Origin: JBOFSQ01 sp051651625
Lineage (GTDB): Bacteria; Planctomycetota; Planctomycetia; Pirellulales; Thermoguttaceae
DNA: 64,000 bases
Assembly (NCBI GenBank): GCA_051651625.1
Contig: JBOFSQ010000065.1
Coordinates: 124,001-188,000, forward strand
Reading direction: 5' to 3'
The notes under the pieces were generated by a model, which saw only the letters and a list, made by a program, of their open reading frames with translations, searched no databases and was not told where the DNA came from. Numbering within the stretch: position 1 is the stretch's first letter; each line of letters starts with the position of its first letter. Of the stretch, positions 1-8,378 are shown one piece after another. The position numbers and the translations under genes are program-made.

Positions 1-100
1 ACCGCAATTGGTTTCGATTTCAAGATGGTAACGGTTCACCATCGGCGATGGGGTGCAGTAAAGTTTTGGTTGCACGGGAACATTGGTTGTCCGAGTTTTC

Positions 101-315
101 GCCCCAACGGGGCGACAGAACTTAGCCGTGGGTGAGCGGTACTCCGCGAACCCACGGTACGCGGACACAACAAAATCCGTAGCCCCAACGGGGCGTAAGA
201 GTTGTATCCGCGGTTCAATTCTTGCGCCCCGTTGGGGCTTTCTGGATTTTGGGGTTTCCGTACCGTGGGTTCGCTCCGCTCACCCACGGCTAAGCTCTTG
301 CTGCCCCGTTGGGGC
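101..315. repeat. R4 nested inverted-repeat element, copy 1
   Basis: The element is bounded by GCCCCAACGGGGC and GCCCCGTTGGGGC mini-hairpins. Inside, CTTAGCCGTGGGTGAGCGG ... CGAACCCACGG is repeated in inverted order on the right, so each half folds on itself and the halves also pair. Further copies are at 8031, 16120 and 28444, with a partial one at 36649. The left flank (about 53-100, GTTGTCCGAGTTTTC and TAAAGTTTTGGTTGCA) recurs inverted beside the copies at 28444 and 36649, so the mobile or conserved unit is larger than the core. The rest of 1-470 holds nothing else that I recognise. Confidence 0.85.
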
Positions 316-470
316 AAATACACAATTCACGATTGCGAGCAAACTTTACCATACCCGAAGTAATAAGTAGCCATAGCGGCCACCTTTTCTTTTTTGCCAA
401 ATCCGTTAAACTGCTTTCCGCATTGTGGGTCTAGTTTACAGTTCTGTTGGTTTTTCACAATCCCTCACCT

Positions 471-2177
471 ATGGCTAAGCGACTCAATTATCTCGGAATC
501 CTTCAGAAGAGCGGAAAAATCAGTGCAGGGCAAATCGCCGAGGCCGAAGAAATGGCCAAGACGACAGGCCTTCCGCTCCGCGAAGCACTGGTTCGGCTCG
601 GCTACGCAACCGACATAGACATCACCCGCGCACTCGCGGATGAATACGGACGCGAGTGCATCGACCTCTCCGCGATTGCAATTCCGCTTTCCATCATTGA
701 GCTTGTCCCCGAATCGGTCGCGCGGGAAAACTCGATCATTCCCTACGACGAAGACGGCGATACGCTCCGTGTTGTCGTCAGCGATCCGAACGACGTTGAG
801 ACGTTTGACAAGTTGCGTTTCATTCTCAACCGTGCTATTGAGCCGGTCTTGGCACCGCGTGAAGCGATTCTCGAAGCGATTAACCGCCACTACGGACAGG
901 CTATCGGCGAATCGGCGGACTCCCTCATTCAAGAGATGTCCGATACGCAGATCGACTTCACCGAACTTTCCGACTCCAGCTCCGCAGCAGCCAACGACTC
1001 CGATAGCGACGCGCCAATCGTTAAACTCTGCAACCTCATGATCGAGGAGGCCGTTCAGCTTCGAGCATCAGACATTCACATCGAACCGTTTGAAGACCGC
1101 GTGCGGGTGCGGTACCGCATCGACGGTATTTTGGTCGAACGCGACACTGTGCCGAAGCGTCTTCAGGGTGCGGTCATCTCGCGTTTCAAGATTCTTGCAC
1201 GACTCGACATCGCCGAACGACGCCGAACACAAGACGGTCGAATCAAACTCACCCTCGGCGACAAAGAACTCGACCTCCGCGTCAGCGTCATCCCGACGAA
1301 TCACGGCCAGTCGATTGTTATGCGAATCTTGGACAAGGAGAACATACGCGTCAGCCTCGTCCAACTCGGATTTGCGGAGGCCGATTACAAACGGTTCCGC
1401 GGCCTCATCAGCCGCCCAAACGGAATTATCCTTGTTACCGGCCCAACCGGATCGGGGAAAACTACCTCGCTTTACGCCGCCCTCAACGAACTAAATACGC
1501 CAACTCGCAAAATTATCACCGCCGAAGACCCCGTCGAATACTACCTGCCGGGGATCAACCAGTGCGAAATCAAACACTCCATCGGACTCGATTTTGCCCG
1601 CGTCATTAGGGCGATGTTGCGGCAAGCCCCCAACATCATCTTGGTAGGTGAAATGCGTGACCTTGAGACCGCCCAGATGGGAATACAGGCATCGCTCACC
1701 GGACACTTGGTCTTCAGCACTCTCCACACGAACGATGCGCCTAGTGCGATAACACGTCTGGTTGACATGGGTGTCCCGCCTTATCTCGTCTCCAGTAGCG
1801 TTTTGGGGATCATGGCTCAGCGGCTCGTGAGAACAATCTGTCCGAAGTGTAAGCGGCCTTATGTCCCCAACGATGTCGAGTTACGCGAGGCAGGCATCAC
1901 GCCAGAACAGGCAGCAAAGGCAAACTTCATGAAGGGGAAAGGTTGCGGCAACTGCAACAAGACGGGGTACAGGGGAAGACAGGCTATTTTCGAACTTATG
2001 ATGATGACACCAAAGGTTCGGGAGCTGACATTCCAGCAAGTCAGCACGGTTGAGATTCGCCGCGCCGCCCGTGCCGAAGGCATGACGATGCTCTTTGAAG
2101 ACGGAATTCGCAAGGTGCTAATCGGTAACACAACAATCGAAGAAGTCGTTCGTTCTGCCAAAATGGCGGAAGAATAG
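471..2177 (+). CDS. GspE/PilB-family assembly ATPase (first copy)
   Basis: This is a cytoplasmic hexameric ATPase that would power pilus or pseudopilus assembly. Residues 1 to about 150 form the MshEN/T2SSE_N-like region, followed by the motor domain: Walker A GPTGSGKTT near residue 324, Asp box ITAEDPVEY, Walker B-like NIILVGEMRD near 388, His box STLHTNDAP, and a zinc tetracysteine with CPKC at 457-460 and CGNC at 492-495. The full length (568 aa) fits the family. I chose ATG at 471 because the upstream TTG at 447 adds only an unconserved leader; translation from 471 aligns with the start of the paralogue at 3909. Oddity: the segment before Walker B reads QAPNIILVGEM, where the paralogue has the usual QDPDIILVGEI. 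Whether this copy serves T2SS or pili cannot be decided. Confidence 0.93.
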   Translation: MAKRLNYLGILQKSGKISAGQIAEAEEMAKTTGLPLREALVRLGYATDIDITRALADEYGRECIDLSAIAIPLSIIELVPESVARENSIIPYDEDGDTLRVVVSDPNDVETFDKLRFILNRAIEPVLAPREAILEAINRHYGQAIGESADSLIQEMSDTQIDFTELSDSSSAAANDSDSDAPIVKLCNLMIEEAVQLRASDIHIEPFEDRVRVRYRIDGILVERDTVPKRLQGAVISRFKILARLDIAERRRTQDGRIKLTLGDKELDLRVSVIPTNHGQSIVMRILDKENIRVSLVQLGFAEADYKRFRGLISRPNGIILVTGPTGSGKTTSLYAALNELNTPTRKIITAEDPVEYYLPGINQCEIKHSIGLDFARVIRAMLRQAPNIILVGEMRDLETAQMGIQASLTGHLVFSTLHTNDAPSAITRLVDMGVPPYLVSSSVLGIMAQRLVRTICPKCKRPYVPNDVELREAGITPEQAAKANFMKGKGCGNCNKTGYRGRQAIFELMMMTPKVRELTFQQVSTVEIRRAARAEGMTMLFEDGIRKVLIGNTTIEEVVRSAKMAEE

Positions 2178-2253
2178 TACCCAATTTATTCAATCGATCT
2201 TCTTGTCCGCAGATTTCGCAGATTCACACAGATTTTGTCTCTCATTTCCATGA

Positions 2254-2368
2254 ATTGCTCCGGAATTTAACCACGGAGACACGGAGGGCACAGAGAAGGC
2301 AATTCCTCTCCGTGTCTCCGTGGTTGAAAAAAGACAATCCAAAGACTTTAATTTTCCAAAGCACTAGA
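2254..2368. repeat. 115-bp repeat with hairpin, copy 1
   Basis: It contains an inverted pair CCACGGAGACACGGAG / CTCCGTGTCTCCGTGG and runs from ATTGCTCCGGAATTTAACC to AAAGCACTAGA. A near-identical copy lies at 3724-3847, so the two copies bracket the PilT-like gene. The remainder of 2178-2486 (CGCAGATTTCGCAGATT-type low-complexity sequence) has no recognisable gene. Confidence 0.8.
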
Positions 2369-2486
2369 ACCAACAAATACGCGACGAGAACAGTGACAAC
2401 CAAATCTGCGACAATCGGCGCAATCTGCGGATTCTAAAACAAACAAAAAAACGTTTCCGAACAAGTCCAAAGTTCAAAGGTGATTT

Positions 2487-3650
2487 ATGGGCACAATTTT
2501 AATTGACAAACTTCTCGAAACTGTCGTCGTTCGCGGCGCGAGCGACCTTCACATTGCCGTCGGTCAGCCGCCAGTTTTGCGGCTCCACGGGCGGCTCGTA
2601 AAGTTGGAGACGAAAGTTCTCGAACCAGATGACACCGTCTCGCTCATGAAGAGTATCACGCCCGAACGGTGCCAGCAAGAACTCCAGCAAGTCGGCGGTA
2701 CCGACTTTGGGTTTGCGTTCGGCGATAAGGCGCGTTTTCGCGTCTCGGTCTTCAAGCAACGCGGGAATACTGGGATGGTTTTGCGGCAAATCCCGAACAA
2801 GCTCCTCTCGATGGAGCAGCTCGATACGCCGCCAGTGATGAAGGAACTGATCTACCGTCCGCGAGGACTCATCCTCGTGACGGGGCCAACCGGTTCGGGC
2901 AAATCTACAACTCTCGCCGCGGTCATCGACCACCTTAACGACACCGTCGATCACCACATCATCACGATTGAAGACCCGATTGAGTTCTACCACTATCACA
3001 AGAAATCGACGATCAATCAGCGTGAAGTTGGCGTTGACGTGCCGTCGTTTTCCGAAGCGATTCGCCGCGCACTTCGCCAAGACCCAGACGTGATTCTCGT
3101 CGGTGAAATGCGCGACCTCGCCACGATTGAAGCGGCAATCACCGCCGCCGAAACGGGGCACATCGTCTTCGGTACGCTCCACACCTCCAGTGCAGCCGGA
3201 ACGATCAACCGCATCATCGACGTCTTCCCGACAAGCCAGCAAGACCAAATCCGTACGCAGCTTGCGACCGCAATCATAGGGGTTTTGGCGCAACAGCTTC
3301 TGCCGCGAATCCAAGGCGGTCGCGTTGCCGCTTACGAGATGCTCGTCGTCACGCCTGCCATTGGAAACCTCATCCGCGAAAACAAAACGTACCGCATCAC
3401 TTCGTCGATTCAAACCGGATTCAAACTCGGAATGCGGCTCCTCGACGACCACCTCTTCAAGCTATGGAAAGACGGAATCGTCACGCGCGAAGATGCAATG
3501 GTGAAGTCAAACAGCCCCGAAGCTCTTGACAACAAAATGCAGCGTTGGGAAGCGGGCGAGACTGGCGACGACAGCGTCGATACCGAAATCGCCGCCAAAG
3601 ACGAAGGCAAAGACTCCTACGGACGCAACAACAAAATCAAGTATGTATGA
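2487..3650 (+). CDS. PilT-like retraction ATPase
   Basis: This is a PilT-family ATPase that would depolymerise pilins during type IV pilus retraction at the inner membrane. There is an N-terminal PAS-like region (ASDLHIAVGQPPVLR), then Walker A GPTGSGKSTT from residue 133, Asp box TIEDPIEFYH, Walker B DPDVILVGEMRD and His box GTLHTSSAAGTINRIIDVFP. It lacks the N-terminal MshEN region and the zinc tetracysteine of GspE/PilB. The length (387 aa) is slightly above the usual 340-370 because of an acidic, low-complexity C-terminal tail. It sits between the two GspE/PilB-type genes. PilT presence argues that the locus makes a dynamic pilus and not only a secretion pseudopilus. The tail after EALDNKMQRWEAG is probably dispensable (inference). 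Confidence 0.93.
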   Translation: MGTILIDKLLETVVVRGASDLHIAVGQPPVLRLHGRLVKLETKVLEPDDTVSLMKSITPERCQQELQQVGGTDFGFAFGDKARFRVSVFKQRGNTGMVLRQIPNKLLSMEQLDTPPVMKELIYRPRGLILVTGPTGSGKSTTLAAVIDHLNDTVDHHIITIEDPIEFYHYHKKSTINQREVGVDVPSFSEAIRRALRQDPDVILVGEMRDLATIEAAITAAETGHIVFGTLHTSSAAGTINRIIDVFPTSQQDQIRTQLATAIIGVLAQQLLPRIQGGRVAAYEMLVVTPAIGNLIRENKTYRITSSIQTGFKLGMRLLDDHLFKLWKDGIVTREDAMVKSNSPEALDNKMQRWEAGETGDDSVDTEIAAKDEGKDSYGRNNKIKYV

Positions 3651-3671
3651 CCGTTCACGCCGTGTTTCGTC

Positions 3672-3694
3672 ATTCCCGCGTACTCGGCGGGAAT
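3672..3694. repeat. R7 short inverted repeat (ATTCCC...GGGAAT)
   Basis: ATTCCC and GGGAAT arms flank GCGTACTCGGC. Related copies are at 7976-7995, 8299-8318, 28389-28408, 34223-34242 and in the larger element near 60613. Confidence 0.7.
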
Positions 3695-3723
3695 CTAGTG
3701 CTTTGTGAACGTTAAATCTTGGG

Positions 3724-3847
3724 ATTGCTCCGGAATTTAACCACGGAGACACGGAGAGCACAGATAAGACAAATCCTCTCCGTGACCTCCGTGTCTCCGT
3801 GGTTGAAAAAAGACAATCCAAAGACTTCAATTTTCTAAAGCACTAGA
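3724..3847. repeat. 115-bp repeat with hairpin, copy 2
   Basis: It is nearly identical to 2254-2368, with a small insertion (GACCTCCGT) in the right arm of the hairpin. It ends about 60 bp upstream of the second GspE/PilB gene. Confidence 0.8.
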
Positions 3848-3908
3848 GCGAAGACGTTACCAACACGATTGCACACATCGCATCGTCACTCCTCACAGGA
3901 AAACCACA

Positions 3909-5621
3909 ATGGCACTTCGACGTCTCGGACAGGTCTTGGTAGACCTCGGTTATATCGACGAAGAACAGCTTGAGCTGCTCGTCGAGGAGAACCAATCGCG
4001 CCACAACGAGCTTATCGGGCAGACCGCAATTTCGCTCGAAATGGTCAACGAAGAACAGATCGTTCAGGCACTTGCTGAACAGTTCGGCTATCAGGTTATA
4101 AGCCTCGCCGACCTGACGATTCCGCCCGAAGTGCTCTCGCACATGACCGAACCGATGGCGCAGCTCTATCGCGTCATTCCGGTCAGTTTTCGTAACGACA
4201 TCCTGACAATCGCAACGAGCGAACCGCAGAACTTGATGGTCATCGACGAGTTGCGAAACTTCCTCGGATACCAAGTCCGTTGTGTTGTTACGTCGATGCA
4301 AGACATCCAAAAGGCTCTCGCGCGGTACTACGCTTCTGACACCGAGAGCGTCGAGTCGATCATCACCGACATGGAAAACGACCCGCTGCTGCAAGAAGCG
4401 GCGGCGGCGTTGGAATCGGGCGCGTTCGACCTTGCCAGCGTTGAAGCGTTGAGCGAGTCGGCACCTGTTCGCAAACTGCTCAACATGGTGTTCTTGCTGG
4501 GGATTCAGGAAAACGCGAGCGACCTCCATTTCGAGCCGTTTGAAGACGAGTTCAAAATCCGAATCAAGGCCGACGGTACGCTCTATGAAATGGTGCCGCC
4601 GCCGCGTCACTTGGCCTCGGCGATCATCACGCGTATCAAAGTTATGGCGAATCTCGACATCGCCGAACGCCGTCTGCCGCAGGACGGACGTATCCGCCTC
4701 ACCGTCGCGGGGCACCAAATCGACCTCCGCGTCAGCGTCTTGCCTACACTTTTTGGCGAAAGCGTTGTCTGCCGAATTCTCGACAAGACGGTCGTCATGC
4801 TCGACCTCAATAAAGTCGGAATGGATCAAGACCTCCTACGCGAGTTCCGCAAAATCATTGAGATTCCGAACGGAATCGTCCTCGTAACGGGGCCGACCGG
4901 TTCGGGGAAAACGACGACGCTCTACGCCGCGCTTTCCGAACTCAATACGGTAACCGACAAACTTATGACGACCGAAGACCCCGTTGAATACGACATCGAC
5001 GGGATCATTCAGATGCCGATTGACGCCGACATCGGCAACACGTTTGCGCAGTGTTTGCGTTCGATTTTGCGGCAAGACCCCGACATCATTCTCGTCGGCG
5101 AGATACGCGACCGCGAAACGGCGGAGATTGCGGTTCAGGCGTCGCTCACGGGGCACTTGGTCTTCAGCACGCTTCACACCAACGACGCACCGAGCACGAT
5201 CACGCGACTCCGCGACATGGGAATCCCAACGTTTCTAATCTCTGCGACGGTCGAAGCGATTCTTGCGCAGCGGCTTGTCCGAACGATTTGTGCTGCGTGC
5301 CGCGAACCGTACACGCCGCCACCGGAGCAACTTGCCGAAATCGACCTCACGCCTAGCGACGTTGCTGGCAAGATGTTTTTCCATGGTCGCGGCTGCCCGG
5401 TGTGTAACAACACCGGTTACAAAGGGCGAACGGCGATTCACGAGTTCCTCATCGTCAACGACGCCATCCGCGAGCTTATCTTGCAAAACGCTTCAAACGC
5501 CCAACTCCGCCGCGAAGCCGAAAAAATCGGAATGCGAACCCTCCGCTCCGCCGGACTCGACAAGTGCTACGAAGGAAAAACTACCATCGACGAAGTCGTG
5601 AGAGAGACGGTGCTGGAGTAG
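3909..5621 (+). CDS. GspE/PilB-family assembly ATPase (second copy)
   Basis: This is a complete 570-aa GspE/PilB ATPase. The N-terminal MshEN-like region (LGQVLVDLGYIDEEQLELLV) is followed by a linker, Walker A GPTGSGKTTT from residue 328, Asp box TTEDPVEYD, Walker B DPDIILVGEIRD at about 390, His box STLHTNDAPSTITRL and a tetracysteine (CAAC ... CPVC). ACAGGA lies 9 bp before the ATG. It is a clear paralogue of the gene at 471 but keeps the canonical acidic residues around Walker B. Two assembly ATPases plus a PilT in a row suggest either two machines sharing parts or a division of labour within one; the sequence does not decide which. Confidence 0.94.
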   Translation: MALRRLGQVLVDLGYIDEEQLELLVEENQSRHNELIGQTAISLEMVNEEQIVQALAEQFGYQVISLADLTIPPEVLSHMTEPMAQLYRVIPVSFRNDILTIATSEPQNLMVIDELRNFLGYQVRCVVTSMQDIQKALARYYASDTESVESIITDMENDPLLQEAAAALESGAFDLASVEALSESAPVRKLLNMVFLLGIQENASDLHFEPFEDEFKIRIKADGTLYEMVPPPRHLASAIITRIKVMANLDIAERRLPQDGRIRLTVAGHQIDLRVSVLPTLFGESVVCRILDKTVVMLDLNKVGMDQDLLREFRKIIEIPNGIVLVTGPTGSGKTTTLYAALSELNTVTDKLMTTEDPVEYDIDGIIQMPIDADIGNTFAQCLRSILRQDPDIILVGEIRDRETAEIAVQASLTGHLVFSTLHTNDAPSTITRLRDMGIPTFLISATVEAILAQRLVRTICAACREPYTPPPEQLAEIDLTPSDVAGKMFFHGRGCPVCNNTGYKGRTAIHEFLIVNDAIRELILQNASNAQLRREAEKIGMRTLRSAGLDKCYEGKTTIDEVVRETVLE

Positions 5622-5646
5622 TTGTAACCGAAGAGGAAAACGAGTT

Positions 5647-5663
5647 GACTACACTTTGTAGTC
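5647..5663. promoter_or_regulatory. Perfect 17-bp palindrome, operator-like
   Basis: GACTACA-CTT-TGTAGTC has 7-bp perfect arms. It lies just upstream of the HEPN/MNT gene pair. The centre is 32 bp, about three helical turns, from a second palindrome at 5679. It could be an autoregulatory operator or a short RNA hairpin. Confidence 0.45.
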
Positions 5664-5678
5664 GCCTGAAACTGAAGT

Positions 5679-5695
5679 CGTGACAATTTGTCACG
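5679..5695. promoter_or_regulatory. Second perfect 17-bp palindrome, operator-like
   Basis: CGTGACA-ATT-TGTCACG has 7-bp perfect arms. It overlaps a possible GTG start (5680) for the HEPN gene, which is one reason for preferring the ATG at 5725. Confidence 0.45.
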
Positions 5696-5724
5696 GCTTC
5701 AAAGGTGAGGAATGCGAGGCGAAA

Positions 5725-6117
5725 ATGAATACAGGCGAACTGGTAACGTTTTGGCTTGAAAGTGCGGACTACGATTTGGACACCGCCAAAGCACTGCTAA
5801 AAACCAAGAGGTACGTCTACGTTGGTTTCATGTGCCACCTGACGATTGAAAAAGCGTTGAAGGCTGTGGTTATGCGCGACACGCAAACGATGCCACCGAA
5901 GATTCACAATTTGATCCAACTGGCGAGAATGTCTGATATTTTCGACAAGCTAACCGAGGAACAGAAAAGTTTTCTGTACGAACTCACACCGCTACACATA
6001 GAGGCGCGGTACCAGACGTACAAAGATGTCGTGGCGTCAACGATGAATAGGAAGCGTTCGCAACTGCTTCTGCAAAAAACGGAGGAATTGCTATGCTGGA
6101 TAAAACAACAGTTTTAG
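5725..6117 (+). CDS. HEPN-domain protein of a HEPN/MNT pair
   Basis: A 130-aa all-helical HEPN-domain protein (ESADYDLDTAKALLKTKRY, then CHLTIEKALKAVV). The C-terminal EARYQTYK resembles the ARYPD-type motif of HEPN proteins encoded with minimal nucleotidyltransferases. The reading frame extends upstream to a GTG at 5680, but ATG 5725 follows GAGGCGAAA and starts the conserved region. It overlaps the next gene by 25 bp, as is typical for HEPN/MNT toxin-antitoxin operons. In this family the HEPN partner is usually the toxin (an RNase) and the nucleotidyltransferase neutralises it by modification. No clear R-x4-6-H RNase motif is obvious here, so toxicity is uncertain. Confidence 0.8.
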   Translation: MNTGELVTFWLESADYDLDTAKALLKTKRYVYVGFMCHLTIEKALKAVVMRDTQTMPPKIHNLIQLARMSDIFDKLTEEQKSFLYELTPLHIEARYQTYKDVVASTMNRKRSQLLLQKTEELLCWIKQQF

Positions 6118-6413
6118 AGACCGTTGGGAAATACGCGCAAGACGTAGTTGAGGCGTTCAATCCGCAGGCGGTTATTTTATTTGGTTCTTACGCCAACGGC
6201 AATCCGCGTGAAGAGAGCGATATTGACGTGGCAGTGATTTTCGACGGCTATAAAGGCGAATGGCTAAAAGATTCGGCGATGCTGTGGCGGATAGCACATA
6301 AAACTTCGTATGTGATCGAACCAATCTTACTCGATAGCACGGACGACCGCAGTGGGTTTGTCGGCGAAGTTTACAGAACGGGACACGTTATTTATCAGGC
6401 ACCGCAAAAGTGA
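6093..6413 (+). CDS. MNT nucleotidyltransferase-domain protein
   Basis: A 106-aa minimal nucleotidyltransferase with the signature GSYANGNPREESDIDVAV (GS motif and DxD metal-binding pair). It would transfer nucleotide moieties to its HEPN partner, in which case it acts as the antitoxin. It starts inside the upstream HEPN gene (25-bp overlap), indicating translational coupling. The full domain is present with no frameshift. Confidence 0.85.
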   Translation: MLDKTTVLETVGKYAQDVVEAFNPQAVILFGSYANGNPREESDIDVAVIFDGYKGEWLKDSAMLWRIAHKTSYVIEPILLDSTDDRSGFVGEVYRTGHVIYQAPQK

Positions 6414-6506
6414 ATGCGACGGTTGTGGTTGGTTGCTGCCCCGTTATCGCGCTAGCATCTATCCAAGGTTGATTCCCGCTCCGCCGGGCTCGACAAGTGC
6501 CACCGA

Positions 6507-6688
6507 GCACACAATAAGAACACGAAGCGTAAGCGAGTGCCCTGAATCATAACACGCCAATGACAACCGCGAACGTAACCGGTACTCCGGCGGAGTGACT
6601 GGTTACGTTCACGAATGCTACTTGGCACTCGCTTACGCTTCCCGCTCCGATTGGGCACTCGCTTACGCTTCGTGTTCTTAATGTTCTG
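6507..6688. repeat. R1 cluster and 160-bp segment shared with 19228-19387
   Basis: It holds R1 copies at 6518-6539 (+), 6626-6649 (-, CCCGCTCC variant) and 6656-6677 (-), around a hairpin made of CGTAACCGGTACTCCG and CGGAGTGACTGGTTACG. Almost the same arrangement recurs at 19228-19387. Nothing gene-like is visible in the remainder of 6414-6838. Confidence 0.8.
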
Positions 6689-6838
6689 TCGGGGCAAATG
6701 CACTACATCACGACAAACACAAACTTTCACGCTAACACCTCTTGTTTTCTCGTCCCAAGCACACAATCATACACCGTCGGCAATAAAACGCCAACAGCGT
6801 ACATCTAGTCCACAACGTCCACAACAAACGGTGCTGCA

Positions 6839-7891
6839 ATGAAAACGAATAGCAAACGACGCGGCTTCTCACTCATGGAAGTCCTAATCGCTATGGGAAT
6901 CGCTGGCGTCGGGATGTGCGGGATCATGACCGCACTCCCCGTCATCGCATTCCAAGTCCAAAAAATACGCTCACAAGTCTCTGGAAAACAACTCGCACAA
7001 ATCGCCGAAAATACTATCAGGCTGCAACGGTGGGCGAACCCAAGAGGTGTGGGCGGAACCGGAGACAACACGGATTTGGCGTGGGTTGTTGAGAATCCGC
7101 CTTTGTCGGGGACTTTTGAAGTCCCCGTCGCTGCGCCGATTTTGGTTGACCCGTGGAGTGCGAGCGATCCATTCGGCACAGTCTTCGTGTTCCGCGGGTT
7201 TTCGAGTTTTCTTCCAGTCGTGGGCGATTTGGACGGCGATGCTACACCGAATCTGCCAGCCGACAAAGTTCTCTTCTTCAAACCCTTCTTCACCGATCCT
7301 ACCTCGTTGAAGTTTTCGTCTGGTGGTGGTTCGGATCGGCCCGAACTCACATACGTCTCGCTCAACAACTCCATCGGCCCCGACAGAAACGACGACTACT
7401 CGTGGTTCTATACCGTGCTGCCGAGGAGTACAGTTCCTCTCGCCAACACAAACCCTATTCCCGTCAGCGACATTGATCTTTATCACGTTTCGGTCGTGGT
7501 ATCTCGTTCGCGCGCATTCGACGACGATGCAACGCATCGTGTCTACGCAATCGACAGCACTCAACGCGGTTCGCGTGCGGATGTTGTTTACCTCAGCGAT
7601 CCCAATGCCGCCATCGGAAAATACGCCGCCGTCGTCATCCCGAACTACACCGTCACTCCGAACTACGGTTCATACCTCTGTTGGTTCAAAGTTCTGCTGG
7701 CAAAAACGACGGGGAGCCAAACTCGCGTCTTGCTCCAACCCATTCCAGTTAACCCACCACCAAGCCCGTCAAGCCCATCAAATCAGCCTCCGCCATCGTT
7801 GCCTACGTTGACCGCCGCAACCCCACCGACAAATGGTTTCCTCATCACCGCCGACAGCATAATTGATGTTCAGTTGTTTAGCGTTCAGTAA
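6839..7891 (+). CDS. Prepilin-like protein (PilV/GspI-like N-terminus)
   Basis: The N-terminus KRRGFSLMEVLIAMGIAGVGM is a class III prepilin signal: a basic leader, cleavage after Gly, Phe +1, Glu +5 and a hydrophobic helix. A prepilin peptidase would process it and the helix would pack into the pilus or pseudopilus core. The mature part (about 335 aa) is much longer than a classical minor pilin; it includes FRGFSSFLPVVGDLDGDATPNLPADKVLFF and a proline-rich tail. The C-terminal domain is not recognisable. It lies between the ATPase genes and PilC/GspF. It is probably a minor pilin. Confidence 0.8.
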   Translation: MKTNSKRRGFSLMEVLIAMGIAGVGMCGIMTALPVIAFQVQKIRSQVSGKQLAQIAENTIRLQRWANPRGVGGTGDNTDLAWVVENPPLSGTFEVPVAAPILVDPWSASDPFGTVFVFRGFSSFLPVVGDLDGDATPNLPADKVLFFKPFFTDPTSLKFSSGGGSDRPELTYVSLNNSIGPDRNDDYSWFYTVLPRSTVPLANTNPIPVSDIDLYHVSVVVSRSRAFDDDATHRVYAIDSTQRGSRADVVYLSDPNAAIGKYAAVVIPNYTVTPNYGSYLCWFKVLLAKTTGSQTRVLLQPIPVNPPPSPSSPSNQPPPSLPTLTAATPPTNGFLITADSIIDVQLFSVQ

Positions 7892-7913
7892 GTTGAGATT
7901 TTGTCGTGTTCTC

Positions 7914-7942
7914 ATAGGACGTATATGTCCTATATGACCTAT
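7914..7942. repeat. R2 AT-rich palindrome
   Basis: ATAGGACGTATATGTCCTAT and flank, one of about 15 R2 elements built from CCTAT/ATAGG words. The adjacent R7 copy at 7976-7995 (ATTCCTGCGAAAGCAGGAAT) and the R4 copy at 8031 fill 7892-8378. Confidence 0.7.
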
Positions 7943-8030
7943 GAATACTATTGACCATTCGCGTGGCGTTTCGTCATTCCTGCGAAAGCAGGAATCCAAA
8001 GAACACGCATTAAGCAGGCGCGATAGCGTT

Positions 8031-8246
8031 GCCGCGTAGCGGCAGCAAGAACTTAGCCGTGGGTGAGCGGAGCGAACCCACGGTAGGAAAACCCAAACAC
8101 CATAAAGCCCCAACGGGGCGCAAGAATTGGCAGCACTCGCAACGTCTCTTACGCCCCGTTGGGGCTACGGATTTTGTTGGCGTCGCGTACCGTGGGTTCG
8201 CGGAATACCGCTCACCCACGGCTAAGTTCTTTAGCACCGTTGGTGC
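8031..8246. repeat. R4 nested inverted-repeat element, copy 2
   Basis: It has the same internal layout as 101-315, but the terminal mini-hairpins have changed to GCCGCGTAGCGGC and GCACCGTTGGTGC. Each terminus remains self-complementary despite the sequence change, suggesting that the fold is selected and not the bases. Confidence 0.8.
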
Positions 8247-8298
8247 TTGGGATTCGATGCGAGCATGTGCAATCGTGCCCGCAACGTTTTCCCTTTAG

Positions 8299-8318
8299 AT
8301 TCCCGCCTGCGCGGGAAT
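8299..8318. repeat. R7 dRS3-like inverted repeat
   Basis: ATTCCCGCCTGCGCGGGAAT fits ATTCCC-N8-GGGAAT, the consensus of neisserial dRS3 elements. Confidence 0.6.
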
Positions 8319-8378
8319 GACAAAATTAATCATTCACGATCCCCGCAACCCATACCCCATTAACAAAGGATTCCCCCA

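Noticed and set aside
2499..3452. 317-codon antisense frame opposite the PilT-like gene
   Set aside because: Composition typical of a shadow frame; the plus-strand gene has all catalytic motifs.
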